From Intestinibacillus massiliensis (GTDB lineage: Bacteria; Bacillota; Clostridia; Oscillospirales; Butyricicoccaceae), in contig NZ_LT707059.1 of the NCBI RefSeq assembly GCF_900155735.1, positions 284,222 to 325,837 of the forward strand: a stretch of 41,616 nucleotides of DNA, read 5' to 3'. Positions 1-11,429 of this stretch are shown in pieces (the first letter of the stretch is position 1; the number at the start of each line of letters is the position of its first letter). Made by a program: the position numbers and the translations under genes. The notes below the pieces were generated by a model that was given only the letters and a program-made list of their open reading frames with translations, had not been told where the DNA came from and did no database searches.

Positions 1-282
1 CGCGCCCGCCGTGACGCGCTGTGCGGCGGGCTGCGCCGGATCGGCTGGGAGGTCGCGGACGCGCCGGCAACGATGTTCGTCTGGGCGAAAATCCCGCCGC
101 ACTATCCGTCGTCCGCACAGTTCGTCATGGAACTGATGGAAAAGACCGGCGTCATCTGCGTACCCGGCGAAAGCTTCGGGGAATTGGGGCAGGGGTATGT
201 CCGTTTTGCGCTTGTCGTGCCGCCCGCGCGTATGGAGGAAGCGGTGCGCCGGATCGGGGAAAGCGGGATACTCAAAGCATAG
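1..282 (+). CDS. Aminotransferase class I/II, C-terminal fragment (5' end outside window)
   Basis: An open frame enters from the left edge and stops with TAG at 280-282, giving about 93 C-terminal residues. The end of the protein has the small-domain layout of fold-type I PLP aminotransferases: a segment around MFVWAKIP, then a [10 protein letters not shown]-like loop and GYVRFAL, where the Arg would bind the substrate carboxylate. This resembles LL-diaminopimelate/aspartate-type aminotransferases. The PLP lysine lies outside the window, so the substrate cannot be named. The exonuclease III gene starts 14 bases downstream on the same strand, so the two are probably co-transcribed. A link to lysine/DAP synthesis would fit the DAP dehydrogenase at 38693-39679 but is only an inference. 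Confidence 0.8.
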   Translation, partial: RARRDALCGGLRRIGWEVADAPATMFVWAKIPPHYPSSAQFVMELMEKTGVICVPGESFGELGQGYVRFALVVPPARMEEAVRRIGESGILKA

Positions 283-296
283 ATAGGAGGATTTCA

Positions 297-1049
297 TTGA
301 AGCTGATAAGCTGGAATGTCAACGGGCTGCGCGCCTGTATGGGGAAGGGGTTCCTGGATTTTGTGCAGGCACAGGATGCGGATGTCATCTGCCTGCAGGA
401 AACTAAGATGCAGCAGGGGCAGGCCGATGTGCCGATGGAGGGTTACCACGAATATTGGTGCTCCGCGGAAAAGAAGGGCTACTCCGGTACGGCGGTATTT
501 ACCAAGCAGGAGCCGCTTTCGGTGCGGTACGGGCTGGGTATCGATGTGCACGACCATGAGGGGCGCGCCATCACGGTGGAATATGAGGGCTTTTACCTGG
601 TGTGCGTTTACGTACCCAACTCGCAGGATGAGCTGAAGCGCCTGGACTACCGTATGCAGTGGGAGGACGATTTCCGCGCGTACGTGAAAGGCCTGGACGC
701 GGTGAAGCCGGTCGTCATCTGCGGCGACATGAACGTCGCGCACGAGGAGATCGACCTGAAAAACCCCAAGACCAACCGCCGCAATGCGGGCTTCAGCGAC
801 GAGGAGCGCGCCAAAATGACGGAGCTGATCGGCGCGGGGTTTACCGATACGTTCCGGCATTTTTATCCCGGGCTGACGGGCGCGTATTCCTGGTGGAGCT
901 ACCGTTTCAAGGCGCGGGAGAAGAACGCCGGCTGGCGCATCGACTATTTCCTCGTCTCCGACCGCCTGATGCCGCGCGTAGCCAAAGCCGGGATATTAAA
1001 CGACGTTTTCGGAAGCGACCATTGCCCGGTTACGCTGGAGATCGAATAA
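297..1049 (+). CDS. xth: Exodeoxyribonuclease III / AP endonuclease
   Basis: Cytoplasmic base-excision repair enzyme that cuts at abasic sites and trims 3' ends. The 250-aa product matches the usual ExoIII length. All EEP-family motifs are visible in order: SWNVNGLRA at the N-terminus, LQETKM (metal-binding Glu about residue 35), [12 protein letters not shown] (catalytic Asp/Asn), WRIDYFLVS, and the terminal GSDHCPV (Asp241-His242). The start is TTG at 297. It is preceded by AGGAGG at 285-290, and translation from there begins directly with the family N-terminus (KLISWNVNG). The same frame is open further upstream, but that stretch overlaps the aminotransferase and has no family similarity. 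It sits 14 bases behind the aminotransferase. Confidence 0.95.
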   Translation: MKLISWNVNGLRACMGKGFLDFVQAQDADVICLQETKMQQGQADVPMEGYHEYWCSAEKKGYSGTAVFTKQEPLSVRYGLGIDVHDHEGRAITVEYEGFYLVCVYVPNSQDELKRLDYRMQWEDDFRAYVKGLDAVKPVVICGDMNVAHEEIDLKNPKTNRRNAGFSDEERAKMTELIGAGFTDTFRHFYPGLTGAYSWWSYRFKAREKNAGWRIDYFLVSDRLMPRVAKAGILNDVFGSDHCPVTLEIE

Positions 1050-1157
1050 AAGACGAAGTGTAAAGTAAATTGCTTCACATGCGGGCGCCCGGGCGGGCGT
1101 GCAGGCGGCGGTATATTTTCACCCCTACGTCATACAGTAAGGACGAGAGGGGTGCTG

Positions 1158-2294
1158 ATGATGATGAAAAAAATGCTTTGCGCGTTGCTCTGCTCGGCCA
1201 TCCTAGCAGGGCAGGCGTTTGCGCTCCCTGCGATGGGGGAGCTGTCGGCAAAGTCGGCGGCGCTGTACGATTCTTCCGGGCAGATGCTTTACGAGTATAA
1301 CGCCGACGAGCCGCTGCAGCCCGCCAGCGTGACCAAGATCATGACCATGCTGCTCGCGCTCGAGGCGGTCGACCGGGGCGAAGTGTCATTGGACGATATG
1401 GTTACGGGCAGCGCCTATGCCGCATCGATGGGCGGCACGCAGATTTGGCTTAAGGAGGGCGAGCAGCTCTCCCTGAACGACATGATGAAGGCGATCGCGG
1501 TGGGTTCGGCGAACGACTGCGCGGTCGCCGTGGCGGAGCACCTGGCAGGCACGGAGGCAGCCTTCGTCGAGCGCATGAACGCGCGCGCGGCGGAGCTGGG
1601 CTGCCAGAACACCACCTTTGTCAATGCCAACGGCTTGGATCACGACGGGCAGAAGACGCTGACCTCGGCGCGCGACCTTGCGCTGATTTCGGTCGAGCTG
1701 CTCAAGCATCCCAAAATCCTGGACTATACGACGATCTGGATGGATTCGATCCGGGACGGCGCATTCCAGCTGGCCAATACCAATAAGATGCTTAAGAGCT
1801 ACCAGGGGCTGATCGGGCTTAAGACCGGGTACATATCCGAGGCGGGCTTCTGTATCTCGGCGGCGGCGCAGCGGGATGGGATGACGCTGATCGCGACGGT
1901 CATGGCCGCGCCCACCAAGGAGCAGCGGACGGCGGACGCTTCCGCGCTGCTCAACTACGGTTTTGCCAATTTCACAAAATACGTGCCGGACCTGTCAGGG
2001 CTGCCGTCCGCCCTGCCGGTCACGCTGGGCAAGTCGGAAACCGTGCCGCTTACAGCGGACGGCGCGGACAGCGTGCTGATTGAAAAGGAAAAGGCGGGCG
2101 GCCTGACGACGCAGGTGAACCTGCCGGAAACATTGGACGCGCCGGTGCAAAAAGGGCAGAAGGTCGGCGAAGTGCAGGTTTTAAGCGGCTCTGACGTGCT
2201 GCTGACCGTGCCGGTGACCGCGGCCGAGGCCGTGGACGCCATGGGGGTGGGCGACCTGTTCCGCTCCTTTTTACGGGTTGTGCTCATGAAATGA
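1158..2294 (+). CDS. dacF: D-alanyl-D-alanine carboxypeptidase (DacF/PBP5-type)
   Basis: Secreted or membrane-attached low-molecular-weight penicillin-binding protein that removes the terminal D-Ala from peptidoglycan stem peptides. The 378-aa product has an N-terminal signal peptide (KK, a hydrophobic stretch, then AFA at about residue 22). The serine peptidase S11 motifs follow in order: SVTK (Ser57, Lys60), SAN (117-119) and KTG (222-224). A PBP5 C-terminal beta domain follows, and the last 18 residues could form an amphipathic membrane anchor. Three consecutive ATGs (1158, 1161, 1164) follow GAGAGG at 1145-1150. I took the first; a GTG at 1152 is too close to the ribosome site. The 108-base gap upstream is GC-rich and shows no clear promoter. 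Confidence 0.93.
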   Translation: MMMKKMLCALLCSAILAGQAFALPAMGELSAKSAALYDSSGQMLYEYNADEPLQPASVTKIMTMLLALEAVDRGEVSLDDMVTGSAYAASMGGTQIWLKEGEQLSLNDMMKAIAVGSANDCAVAVAEHLAGTEAAFVERMNARAAELGCQNTTFVNANGLDHDGQKTLTSARDLALISVELLKHPKILDYTTIWMDSIRDGAFQLANTNKMLKSYQGLIGLKTGYISEAGFCISAAAQRDGMTLIATVMAAPTKEQRTADASALLNYGFANFTKYVPDLSGLPSALPVTLGKSETVPLTADGADSVLIEKEKAGGLTTQVNLPETLDAPVQKGQKVGEVQVLSGSDVLLTVPVTAAEAVDAMGVGDLFRSFLRVVLMK

Positions 2295-2353
2295 GCAGGC
2301 GGGGCGCGATACAAAAATTCACAAAACAGATACAAGAAAGTGACGGATTATCA

Positions 2354-2382
2354 TTGTAATTTTGTGCAGTGTATGGTAACAT
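2354..2382 (+). promoter_or_regulatory. Sigma-A-type promoter
   Basis: TTGTAA at 2354-2359 and TAACAT at 2377-2382 are separated by 17 bases in an AT-rich stretch. They lie just before the ribosome site of the small Walker-A gene. The -10 is imperfect. Confidence 0.4.
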
Positions 2383-2414
2383 AAAAATAACCTCAAAGGT
2401 TGGGAGGAATCATT

Positions 2415-2825
2415 ATGGTAAAATTAATTATGGGCGGCAAGGGCACCGGCAAGACGAAAACAATCATTGATCTTGTAAACGCTGCTGTCGCAGAAGAAAA
2501 AGGTGCGGTAGTTTGTATTGCCAAGGGCAACAAGCTGACATTCGACATTTCCCATGACGCGCGTCTGGTAGACGTAAGCGATTATGCGGTTAAGGGCTAC
2601 GACGGCCTGCTGGGCTTCCTGTCCGGTATCCATGCAGGGAACTATGACATTTCCCAGTTCTACATCGACAGCCTGTATAAAATCGTAGAAGACGAGAAGC
2701 CCGAGAACGCGGAAAAGTTCCTGCGCGACCTCGACGCTTTCGCAGAGAAGCATTCGGTCAAGTTCACCGTCGCCATCAGCGAAGACGAGAAGACTGCGAC
2801 CGAGACCATGAAGAAATTCATGTAA
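2415..2825 (+). CDS. Small P-loop protein of unknown function
   Basis: A 136-aa soluble protein starting at ATG 2415 behind GGGAGG at 2402-2407. Residues 1-15 form a beta strand plus Walker A loop (GGKGTGKT, residues 7-14), so nucleotide binding is likely. No convincing Walker B or catalytic Glu is obvious in the short remainder, which is predicted mixed alpha/beta and ends in a charged helix. Clostridial relatives are, from memory, often loosely labelled as PilT-like or ATP-binding proteins; I would not assign a motility role. It is monocistronic: a promoter-like sequence precedes it and a perfect 13-bp terminator follows. It sits directly upstream of the ATP synthase operon but is insulated from it. 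Confidence 0.85.
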   Translation: MVKLIMGGKGTGKTKTIIDLVNAAVAEEKGAVVCIAKGNKLTFDISHDARLVDVSDYAVKGYDGLLGFLSGIHAGNYDISQFYIDSLYKIVEDEKPENAEKFLRDLDAFAEKHSVKFTVAISEDEKTATETMKKFM

Positions 2826-2870
2826 TTACCGATCGGACGAAAAGCAAGAAACCGATAGTAACGGAACGCA

Positions 2871-2905
2871 ATGGACGTAATCCACAGGATTACGTCCATT
2901 TTTTT
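2871..2905 (+). terminator. Intrinsic terminator after the P-loop gene
   Basis: Perfect 13-bp stem (2871-2883 with 2887-2899), ACA loop, then a T run to 2905. It separates the P-loop gene from the ATP synthase operon. Confidence 0.92.
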
Positions 2906-2957
2906 GTATATCATTCCCAATCCGACAAAGTATAAGAAAAAATTTTTAGAAAATTTC

Positions 2958-2997
2958 GCTAAAAAGTGTTTCGCTTTTTAGCAAGTTTCGGTATAAT
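2958..2997 (+). promoter_or_regulatory. ATP synthase operon promoter with overlapping palindrome
   Basis: A perfect -10 (TATAAT, 2992-2997) lies about 100 bases before atpZ. The -35 position (about 2969-2974, TTTCGC) is poor. The 9-bp inverted repeat GCTAAAAAG (2958-2966) / CTTTTTAGC (2974-2982) overlaps it, with a 7-base centre. The weak -35 plus palindrome suggests an operator or activator site; this is inference from position. Confidence 0.6.
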
Positions 2998-3017
2998 AAA
3001 AACGATGTGTGGGAGGG

Positions 3018-3059
3018 GTGCCAAACCCGCGCCGGGGAACAACAAGCGGGCGCGGGCAC
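3018..3059 (+). promoter_or_regulatory. 5' leader hairpin of the atp operon
   Basis: In the untranslated leader, CCCGCGCC (3026-3033) pairs with GGCGCGGG (3049-3056). An outer GTG/CAC pair (3018-3020 with 3057-3059) closes the structure. There is no T run, so it is not a terminator. It could stabilise the mRNA or bind a factor. Confidence 0.5.
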
Positions 3060-3096
3060 GGAGCCTTAACATCATATTTTACCTTTTGGGGACGGG

Positions 3097-3354
3097 ATGC
3101 GATTGAAGAACAAATCTACGTGGACAGTGCTGAAATACCTGGTTTATTTTACACAGTTCGGCCTCAATATGATTATCCCGCCGGTCGTAATGACGGCGCT
3201 GGCCTGGTGGCTCAAAAACAAGTTTGGCTGGGGCAACGGGGTGATCATCATTGGGATCCTGCTGGGCATCGCGGTGGCTGGATGCAACCTCTGGAAGTTC
3301 ATGCAGTACACCGAAAAAAAGGCGAAGGAAAGCGAGCGTGAACACAGGCCATGA
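3097..3354 (+). CDS. atpZ: AtpZ/AtpI-family small membrane protein
   Basis: An 85-aa protein with two hydrophobic helices (roughly residues 15-38 and 47-65), a short loop carrying KNKFGWG, and a charged C-terminal tail. This is the layout of the AtpZ/AtpI family, which precedes F-type ATP synthase genes in many Firmicutes and is thought to help c-ring assembly or magnesium/calcium supply. Start ATG 3097 has only a weak ribosome site (GGGGACGG). The stop overlaps the next start in an ATGA arrangement, indicating translational coupling to atpI. It is the first gene of the ATP synthase operon. Confidence 0.8.
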   Translation: MRLKNKSTWTVLKYLVYFTQFGLNMIIPPVVMTALAWWLKNKFGWGNGVIIIGILLGIAVAGCNLWKFMQYTEKKAKESEREHRP

Positions 3355-3734
3355 CGGCGAAACAAATTGTAATGCAGGAAGCGAAACGGCTCCTGCTCGG
3401 CATGGCCCCGCTCACGCTCATCGCGGCCGGCCTTTTTTTCCTGGCGGGGATGGGCGACCTGCGTACGATCGGCAGCCTGCTCGGCGGGGCGGCGTACAGC
3501 TTCATCTTATTCCTGATGATCGGCGCAAACGCGTCGAAAGCGCTGCTCTACCCGGCCGCACAGGCGATCGGGCTGGTACGCCGGGGCTATATGTTCCGGT
3601 ACTGCCTGACCGGCGTGTTGGTATTTCTCACGTTCAAGCTTCCGTTTATCAATCCGCTGGCGGCGATCCTGCCGCTGTTCTTCCCCAAAATCATTTTGCT
3701 GGCAAACAGCATATTTCGGAAGAAAGGAGGTTAA
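3351..3734 (+). CDS. atpI: ATP synthase subunit I
   Basis: A 127-aa protein with four hydrophobic segments (about residues 17-33, 41-60, 82-97 and 100-117), matching the ATP synthase I family. The role is assembly of the c-ring, not catalysis. The start ATG at 3351 overlaps the atpZ stop by four bases. The start of atpB follows three bases after the stop, and the strong AAAGGAGG for atpB lies inside the end of this gene, so all three are tightly coupled. The identification rests on size, topology and position; the sequence itself is poorly conserved in this family. Confidence 0.8.
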   Translation: MTAKQIVMQEAKRLLLGMAPLTLIAAGLFFLAGMGDLRTIGSLLGGAAYSFILFLMIGANASKALLYPAAQAIGLVRRGYMFRYCLTGVLVFLTFKLPFINPLAAILPLFFPKIILLANSIFRKKGG

Positions 3735-3737
3735 ATT

Positions 3738-4460
3738 GTGGGCGATATAGCAATTAATGGCCCAAGAGTGCTATTTGAGATCCCAATTCTTGGCGGGCTG
3801 CCGATCACGGAAACCATGCGCAACGCATGGATCGTGATGCTGTTCATCCTTTGCCTCTGCCTGTTCCTGACGAGCAGGATGGAAAAGGTGCCCAAAGGCA
3901 AGCAGGCGATCGCGGAAAAAGCCGTGCAAATGATCGACAACCTTGTCGACGGGACAATGGGGCCTGGATGCCGCGGTTTCTCTCCGTATATCGCGACCCT
4001 GTTGATGTTCTCTTTCTGTGGCAGCTTGGCGTCCCTGTTTTTCATGCGCCCGGTAACGGGCGACCTGAACACGACGCTCGGTTGGGCGCTCATCACCTTT
4101 GTGCTGATTATTGTCAATAATATTAAGTACAAAGGGGTCGGCGGGTATCTCAAGGGTTTCCTTCAGCCGATATTCGTCATGGCGCCGCTCAATGTGCTGA
4201 GTGAGGTTGCAACGCCGGTCTCAATGTCCTTCCGTCACTTCGGTAACATTGCGGGCGGCCTGGTAATCACAACGCTGCTGCTTGCGGCGCTCAAGGCTCT
4301 GTCGGGCTTTGTGCTCGGTTTCCTGCCGGTCCCCCTGTTGCAGATCGGTATTCCGGGTGTGCTGTCCCTGTATTTCGATGTGTTTACATCGGCCATGCAG
4401 GCGTTTATCTTCAGTATGCTGACAATGTCCTATGTCGGCAACGCGCGTTCTGCAGACTAA
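3738..4460 (+). CDS. atpB: F0F1 ATP synthase subunit a
   Basis: A 240-aa membrane stator subunit of F0 that forms the ion half-channels against the c-ring. GTG start at 3738 behind AAAGGAGG (about 3724-3731). Five to six hydrophobic helices are visible. The essential Arg sits in SFRHFGN (about Arg166), the counterpart of Arg210 in E. coli, in the conserved helix that faces the c subunit. The preceding helix carries the ATPVSM segment typical of Firmicutes. The neighbouring c subunit has a sodium-type site, so this subunit probably conducts Na+ rather than H+, an inference from atpE. A hairpin follows before atpE. Confidence 0.95.
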   Translation: MGDIAINGPRVLFEIPILGGLPITETMRNAWIVMLFILCLCLFLTSRMEKVPKGKQAIAEKAVQMIDNLVDGTMGPGCRGFSPYIATLLMFSFCGSLASLFFMRPVTGDLNTTLGWALITFVLIIVNNIKYKGVGGYLKGFLQPIFVMAPLNVLSEVATPVSMSFRHFGNIAGGLVITTLLLAALKALSGFVLGFLPVPLLQIGIPGVLSLYFDVFTSAMQAFIFSMLTMSYVGNARSAD

Positions 4461-4787
<327 letters not shown>

Positions 4788-4832
4788 GCCAATCCGCAAG
4801 GATCGAGATTCCAACGGGAGGAGGGTAAACCT

Positions 4833-5330
4833 GTGGAACTATTTCAATCGTTTGTCGGATTTAGCCCCTGGGAACTGATCGTAACGATCTGCAATACGCT
4901 GATCACTTTCCTGATTATCAAGAAATTCCTGTACAAGCCGGTCCGTAAAATGCTGGCGCAGCGCGAAGAGGAAGTGCAGTCGATGTACTCCGAGGCGGAA
5001 AACGCCCAGACGGAGGCGGAGAAGCTGCGCGCCGAATATACCGAGCGCCTGGCAAAGGCGAAGGAGGAGGCGGCTTCGATTACGAAGAGCGCCACCCACC
5101 GCGCCACGGTACGCGGCGAAGAAATCCTGAAGGAAGCTTCGCAGCAGGCGGCCGACATGGTCAAGAAGGCGGAGACGTCCATTGAACAGGAGCGCAAGAA
5201 GGCAATGAATGAAATTAAGGACGAAATCACCGGCCTGTCCGTTATGATTGCGTCCAAGGTCATTGAAAAGGACATCAACGAAGACGATCATAAGCGCATG
5301 ATCGAAGACTTTATCAGTAAGGTAGGGTGA
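4833..5330 (+). CDS. atpF: F0F1 ATP synthase subunit b
   Basis: A 165-aa peripheral stalk subunit. One N-terminal transmembrane helix (about residues 12-32) is followed by a long, highly charged helix rich in Ala, Glu, Lys and Arg, the usual dimeric coiled coil. The C-terminal part contacts delta and the F1 head. GTG start at 4833 behind GGGAGGAGGG. atpH begins nine bases after the stop. Confidence 0.94.
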   Translation: MELFQSFVGFSPWELIVTICNTLITFLIIKKFLYKPVRKMLAQREEEVQSMYSEAENAQTEAEKLRAEYTERLAKAKEEAASITKSATHRATVRGEEILKEASQQAADMVKKAETSIEQERKKAMNEIKDEITGLSVMIASKVIEKDINEDDHKRMIEDFISKVG

Positions 5331-5338
5331 GGGTTTAA

Positions 5339-5881
5339 GTGGCGACGATCGTAAACGAGCGCTACGCGCTTTCGCTCTATGAAGCGGCGCGGGATGAGGA
5401 CAAGGTTTCCGAGATCCTCGACCAGTTCGCTGTAATCGCGGAGGCCATCCGCGAAGCGCCGGATTTCCTGAAAATGCTGCAGGCGCCGGCGATTGCGCTG
5501 GAAGACAAGAAGAAGGTGCTGCAAGACGCTTTCTCCGGCAAGGCCGACCCCTATCTGCTCAATTTCCTGATGCTGATCACGGAAAAGCGGCGCGTAGGCG
5601 GCCTGCTGGAAATGCAGGAGGCATATAAACAGCACTATTATGAGGAGCACGGCATCATCGAGGTCATTGCGACGACCGCAGTCCCCATGGATGACGCGCT
5701 CACCGACCAGCTCATTGCCAAGCTGCGTAAGATCACCTCCAAGGAGGTCATCCTCCGCAAGAAGGTCGACCCGTCCATCCTGGGCGGCATCGTCATCAAG
5801 CTCGGCAACGACCAGATCGATACCAGTGTCAAGACCCGCCTGGCGGAGCTGACACAAAAAATGACTCAAATTATTGCGTAA
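5339..5881 (+). CDS. atpH: F0F1 ATP synthase subunit delta
   Basis: A 180-aa soluble subunit that joins the b stalk to the top of the alpha-beta ring. It starts with the family pattern [12 protein letters not shown], has the helical N-terminal domain, and ends with the conserved [21 protein letters not shown] segment region near residues 143-165. GTG start at 5339; the ribosome site is the GTGAGGG that also contains the atpF stop. Normal family length. Confidence 0.94.
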   Translation: MATIVNERYALSLYEAARDEDKVSEILDQFAVIAEAIREAPDFLKMLQAPAIALEDKKKVLQDAFSGKADPYLLNFLMLITEKRRVGGLLEMQEAYKQHYYEEHGIIEVIATTAVPMDDALTDQLIAKLRKITSKEVILRKKVDPSILGGIVIKLGNDQIDTSVKTRLAELTQKMTQIIA

Positions 5882-5897
5882 GGAAGTAGGTGACTTC

Positions 5898-7403
<1,506 letters not shown>

Positions 7404-7445
7404 GCCTCCCGTACAAAACTTGATAAAGAAAGGGAGGGATAGCCA

Positions 7446-8309
7446 ATGGCAGCCGGCAATATGAAACAAATCAGGCGCCGCATCAAGAGCGTCCAGTCCA
7501 CCATGCAGATCACCAAGGCGATGGAGCTGGTGGCGTCGAGCAAGGTGCGCCGCGCCAAGGAGCGCGTCGAGCGGTCCAGGCCCTATTTCGACACGCTTTA
7601 TGACACGATCACACGTATCGCGGCCGCAAACCGCGACGGCAGTTCGGTCTATACCAAGCCGCGGGAGGTCAAAAAAAGCCTCTACCTCGTCATTGCAGGC
7701 GACCGCGGCCTGGCCGGCGGCTACAATGCCAACATCTTCAAGCTGGCAACGGCGCAGATGGCTGGCAAGGATACCGCGGTGATCACCATCGGCAAGAAGG
7801 CGCAGGAGCACTACGCCAAGCATGCCGGCAGCGTGCTCGCCGACTATCCGGGCATTGCGGAGACCATGCGCATTTCGGATACGCATTCGATTGTGCGGCA
7901 GTTCCTCGACCTGTTCAAGCGGGGCGAAGTGGACGAGGTCTTCCTGTGCTACACGAAGTACGTTTCCCCGCTGACCCAGGAGCCGCGCTGCATCCAGCTG
8001 CTGCCCCTGAGCTTTGGCAAGGAGGAAACGGACACGAAGCAGAGCCGCGTGCTGACCGAATACGACCCCTCGCCCGAGGCGGTCTTTAACGAAATCATCC
8101 CGGAATACCTCAACGGCGTGCTGTATGGCGCGGTTGTCGAGTCGTATGCGTCTGAACAGAGCGCCCGCCGCATGGCGATGGAGGCCGCTTCGGACAACGC
8201 GGGCGAGATGATTGAAAACCTGAACCTGTCCTACAACCGTGCGCGCCAGGCGTCGATCACGCAGGAAATCACTGAGATCGTCGCGGGCGCAGGCCAGGTG
8301 GGCAGCTAA
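7446..8309 (+). CDS. atpG: F0F1 ATP synthase subunit gamma
   Basis: The 287-aa central rotor shaft. N- and C-terminal helices form the coiled coil: the start IRRRIKSVQSTMQITKAM and the end ENLNLSYNRARQASITQEI region are both typical of the family. A Rossmann-like middle domain (SLYLVIAGDRGLAGGYN) lies between them. ATG 7446 behind AAAGGGAGGG. Length is normal, with no insert like the redox switch of chloroplast gamma. Confidence 0.96.
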   Translation: MAAGNMKQIRRRIKSVQSTMQITKAMELVASSKVRRAKERVERSRPYFDTLYDTITRIAAANRDGSSVYTKPREVKKSLYLVIAGDRGLAGGYNANIFKLATAQMAGKDTAVITIGKKAQEHYAKHAGSVLADYPGIAETMRISDTHSIVRQFLDLFKRGEVDEVFLCYTKYVSPLTQEPRCIQLLPLSFGKEETDTKQSRVLTEYDPSPEAVFNEIIPEYLNGVLYGAVVESYASEQSARRMAMEAASDNAGEMIENLNLSYNRARQASITQEITEIVAGAGQVGS

Positions 8310-8342
8310 ACGCCCGGTAACCGCGGGCAACACAAGAATTAG

Positions 8343-9752
<1,410 letters not shown>

Positions 9753-9755
9753 TCT

Positions 9756-10157
9756 ATGTCTACTTTTCATTTGAAGGTTGTCACTTCCGACCGTTGCTTC
9801 TTTGACGGCGAGGCCGAACGCATTATCGTGCGTACGACCGAGGGCGACGTCGGCATCCTGCCGAAGCATATCCCTTATGTCGCCGCGCTCGGCATCGGCG
9901 GCCTGACGATTTTCCACGAGGGCACCAGCCGCGTGGCGGCGGTTTCAGGCGGCTTTGTCCAGGTATCCGCGGAAGGCACGACTGTGCTTGCGCGCACCTG
10001 TGAATGGGCGGACGAAATCGACATCAACCGTGCCCGCGAGGCGGCGGAACGCGCCAAGGCGCTGCTCCATCAGCAGCTGAGCGAGCACGAGCATGACGTC
10101 GCGGACGTGAAGCTCAAAAAGGCTGTCAACCGTATCCGCATTGCGGGGGATAAGTAA
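9756..10157 (+). CDS. atpC: F0F1 ATP synthase subunit epsilon
   Basis: A 133-aa F1 subunit that couples gamma to the c-ring and can inhibit ATP hydrolysis. It has an N-terminal beta-sandwich, with the family segments TTEGDVGILPKHIPYV and SGGFVQVSAEGTTVLA, and a C-terminal two-helix part (ERAKALLHQQ onward). It starts three bases after the atpD stop, using the purine-rich end of atpD as ribosome site. It is the last gene of the operon and is followed directly by a terminator. Confidence 0.95.
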   Translation: MSTFHLKVVTSDRCFFDGEAERIIVRTTEGDVGILPKHIPYVAALGIGGLTIFHEGTSRVAAVSGGFVQVSAEGTTVLARTCEWADEIDINRAREAAERAKALLHQQLSEHEHDVADVKLKKAVNRIRIAGDK

Positions 10158-10159
10158 TC

Positions 10160-10195
10160 AAAAAAGGGCCGTCCGGCAGGACGGCCCTTTTTTTT
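10160..10195. terminator. Bidirectional terminator between atpC and the DUF4363 gene
   Basis: GGGCCGTCC (10166-10174) pairs with GGACGGCCC (10179-10187), flanked by an A run on the left and a T run on the right. It should end the atp operon from the left and the converging minus-strand genes from the right. Confidence 0.93.
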
Positions 10196-10230
10196 GATGC
10201 AACGGCACTGTAAAATGGCGGTACATATGG

Positions 10231-10611
10231 CTAAAATATATTTTCGATGCTGGGGAGCTCCATCTCCGGGATGTGCAGCAGCATGCCGTACAGCTCGCGG
10301 GACTGGAGGAAATATTCGTTGTTATCGTGGTTGTCCATGGCCTGCATCGTGCGCAGGAACAGGTTTTCAATATCGTCCAGTTCGTTGTGGCGTACCAGCG
10401 CGCCCAGCATGGAGCGGTGGTCGGACCACAGGTGATAGGTCTCCTGCAGGATAGCGTCCGCGCCGGCGCGGTCGCCTGTTTGCAACAGGGCGTCCGATTC
10501 CAGCACGTGCCCGGCCAGTTCCTGCGTCAGCAGGTCAAGGCGGTTATAGCTGGCGAAACAGCCGAAGATCATCACAGCGAGTAGTAGGATGGCGACGATG
10601 AGGCGTCTCAT
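10231..10611 (-). CDS. DUF4363-like membrane-anchored protein
   Basis: A 126-aa protein with one N-terminal hydrophobic helix (about residues 4-20) and a helical, acidic remainder predicted outside the membrane. Size, topology and pairing with a DUF421 protein match the DUF4363 family of Clostridia. Its function is unknown; such pairs are often found in spore-forming Firmicutes. Its ATG overlaps the DUF421 stop by ATGA, so the two are translationally coupled. Confidence 0.75.
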   Translation of the reverse strand: MRRLIVAILLLAVMIFGCFASYNRLDLLTQELAGHVLESDALLQTGDRAGADAILQETYHLWSDHRSMLGALVRHNELDDIENLFLRTMQAMDNHDNNEYFLQSRELYGMLLHIPEMELPSIENIF

Positions 10612-11288
10612 GCGCGTCCCTCCTTTGCCTGGATAAATTGGTTCCCACAGTCGTCAAGCGTCATCAGGAATACGTCCTTGGGGGCGTTGATTTTAGCTTT
10701 TTTGACCATTTGCTCGATATCCTCCACCGTTTTGTTGAGCTTTTGCAGGTTCTGATGGATGATATGGCCGTCGGAGATGACAATATAGGGCAGGCCGCTG
10801 TCCTGTGGGGAGAGGTTCAGCATTTCCGCCGTCGTAGGGCGGTAGGGCGTCTGCAGCACATAGCTGAGTTTGCCGCTCGGCTCAATGACGCCGTATTTTA
10901 CGTCGCTGATCGAGTCAATGTTGTTTTCCCGCAGTGCTTCGAGTACTTCATCGACCGTGATGCGCATCTGCTGCATTTTGCGGCGGTCAAGCACGCCGCT
11001 CCGGATGATGATCGCGGGGCGGCCGTTCAGCAGGCGGCGCAGGCGGATGCTTTTCAGGCTGAGGAAAGACACGACGATTTCCAGGGAAATCAGCGTAACG
11101 ATCGGGATCACGCCGGACATCAGCGGCACCCCGAGGTCCTGCATGGGGATGGCGGCCAGTTCGCTGACCAGGATGGTGATGACCAGTTCGGACGGCTCCA
11201 ATTCGCCGATTTGCCGCTTGCCCATGATGCGCAGGGCGACAATCACGCAAATGTATAAAAACAGGGTCCGGATAAAGGAAATAGACAT
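10608..11288 (-). CDS. DUF421 / YetF-family membrane protein
   Basis: A 226-aa protein with three N-terminal transmembrane helices (about residues 6-22, 32-48 and 56-78) and a soluble C-terminal domain. The conserved RIMGKRQIGELEPSELV segment after helix 1 and the GRPAIIIRSGVLD stretch at the start of the soluble domain are hallmarks of the DUF421 (YetF/YdfS/YkjA) family. The family is common in spore formers; the exact role is unknown. Start ATG at 11288 behind AAAGGAGC. It is divergent from the ilv operon and shares its upstream region. A 15-bp palindrome lies between the two. Confidence 0.88.
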   Translation of the reverse strand: MSISFIRTLFLYICVIVALRIMGKRQIGELEPSELVITILVSELAAIPMQDLGVPLMSGVIPIVTLISLEIVVSFLSLKSIRLRRLLNGRPAIIIRSGVLDRRKMQQMRITVDEVLEALRENNIDSISDVKYGVIEPSGKLSYVLQTPYRPTTAEMLNLSPQDSGLPYIVISDGHIIHQNLQKLNKTVEDIEQMVKKAKINAPKDVFLMTLDDCGNQFIQAKEGRA

Positions 11289-11359
11289 GCGGAAACGCTC
11301 CTTTGTTCAGGGGATGCGTTTAGCATGGCCGTAAATCAACAAAGTATACCAAGTATCCC

Positions 11360-11374
11360 TGGCCGATACGGCCA
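11360..11374. repeat. 15-bp palindrome between DUF421 and ilv promoters
   Basis: TGGCCGATACGGCCA is a perfect inverted repeat of two 6-base arms around ATA. It sits 19 bases upstream of the ilv -35 and within about 80 bases of the DUF421 start. Position suggests a regulator binding site; no identity is claimed. Confidence 0.5.
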
Positions 11375-11393
11375 AAACTATATAAAATTGTGG

Positions 11394-11422
11394 TTGACTT
11401 TTCAGGGGTGGATACTTATAAT
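11394..11422 (+). promoter_or_regulatory. Sigma-A promoter of the ilv operon
   Basis: TTGACT (11394-11399), a 17-base spacer and a perfect TATAAT (11417-11422). Transcription would begin near 11429 and run into the T-box leader. Confidence 0.9.
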
Positions 11423-11429
11423 ATAGAAC

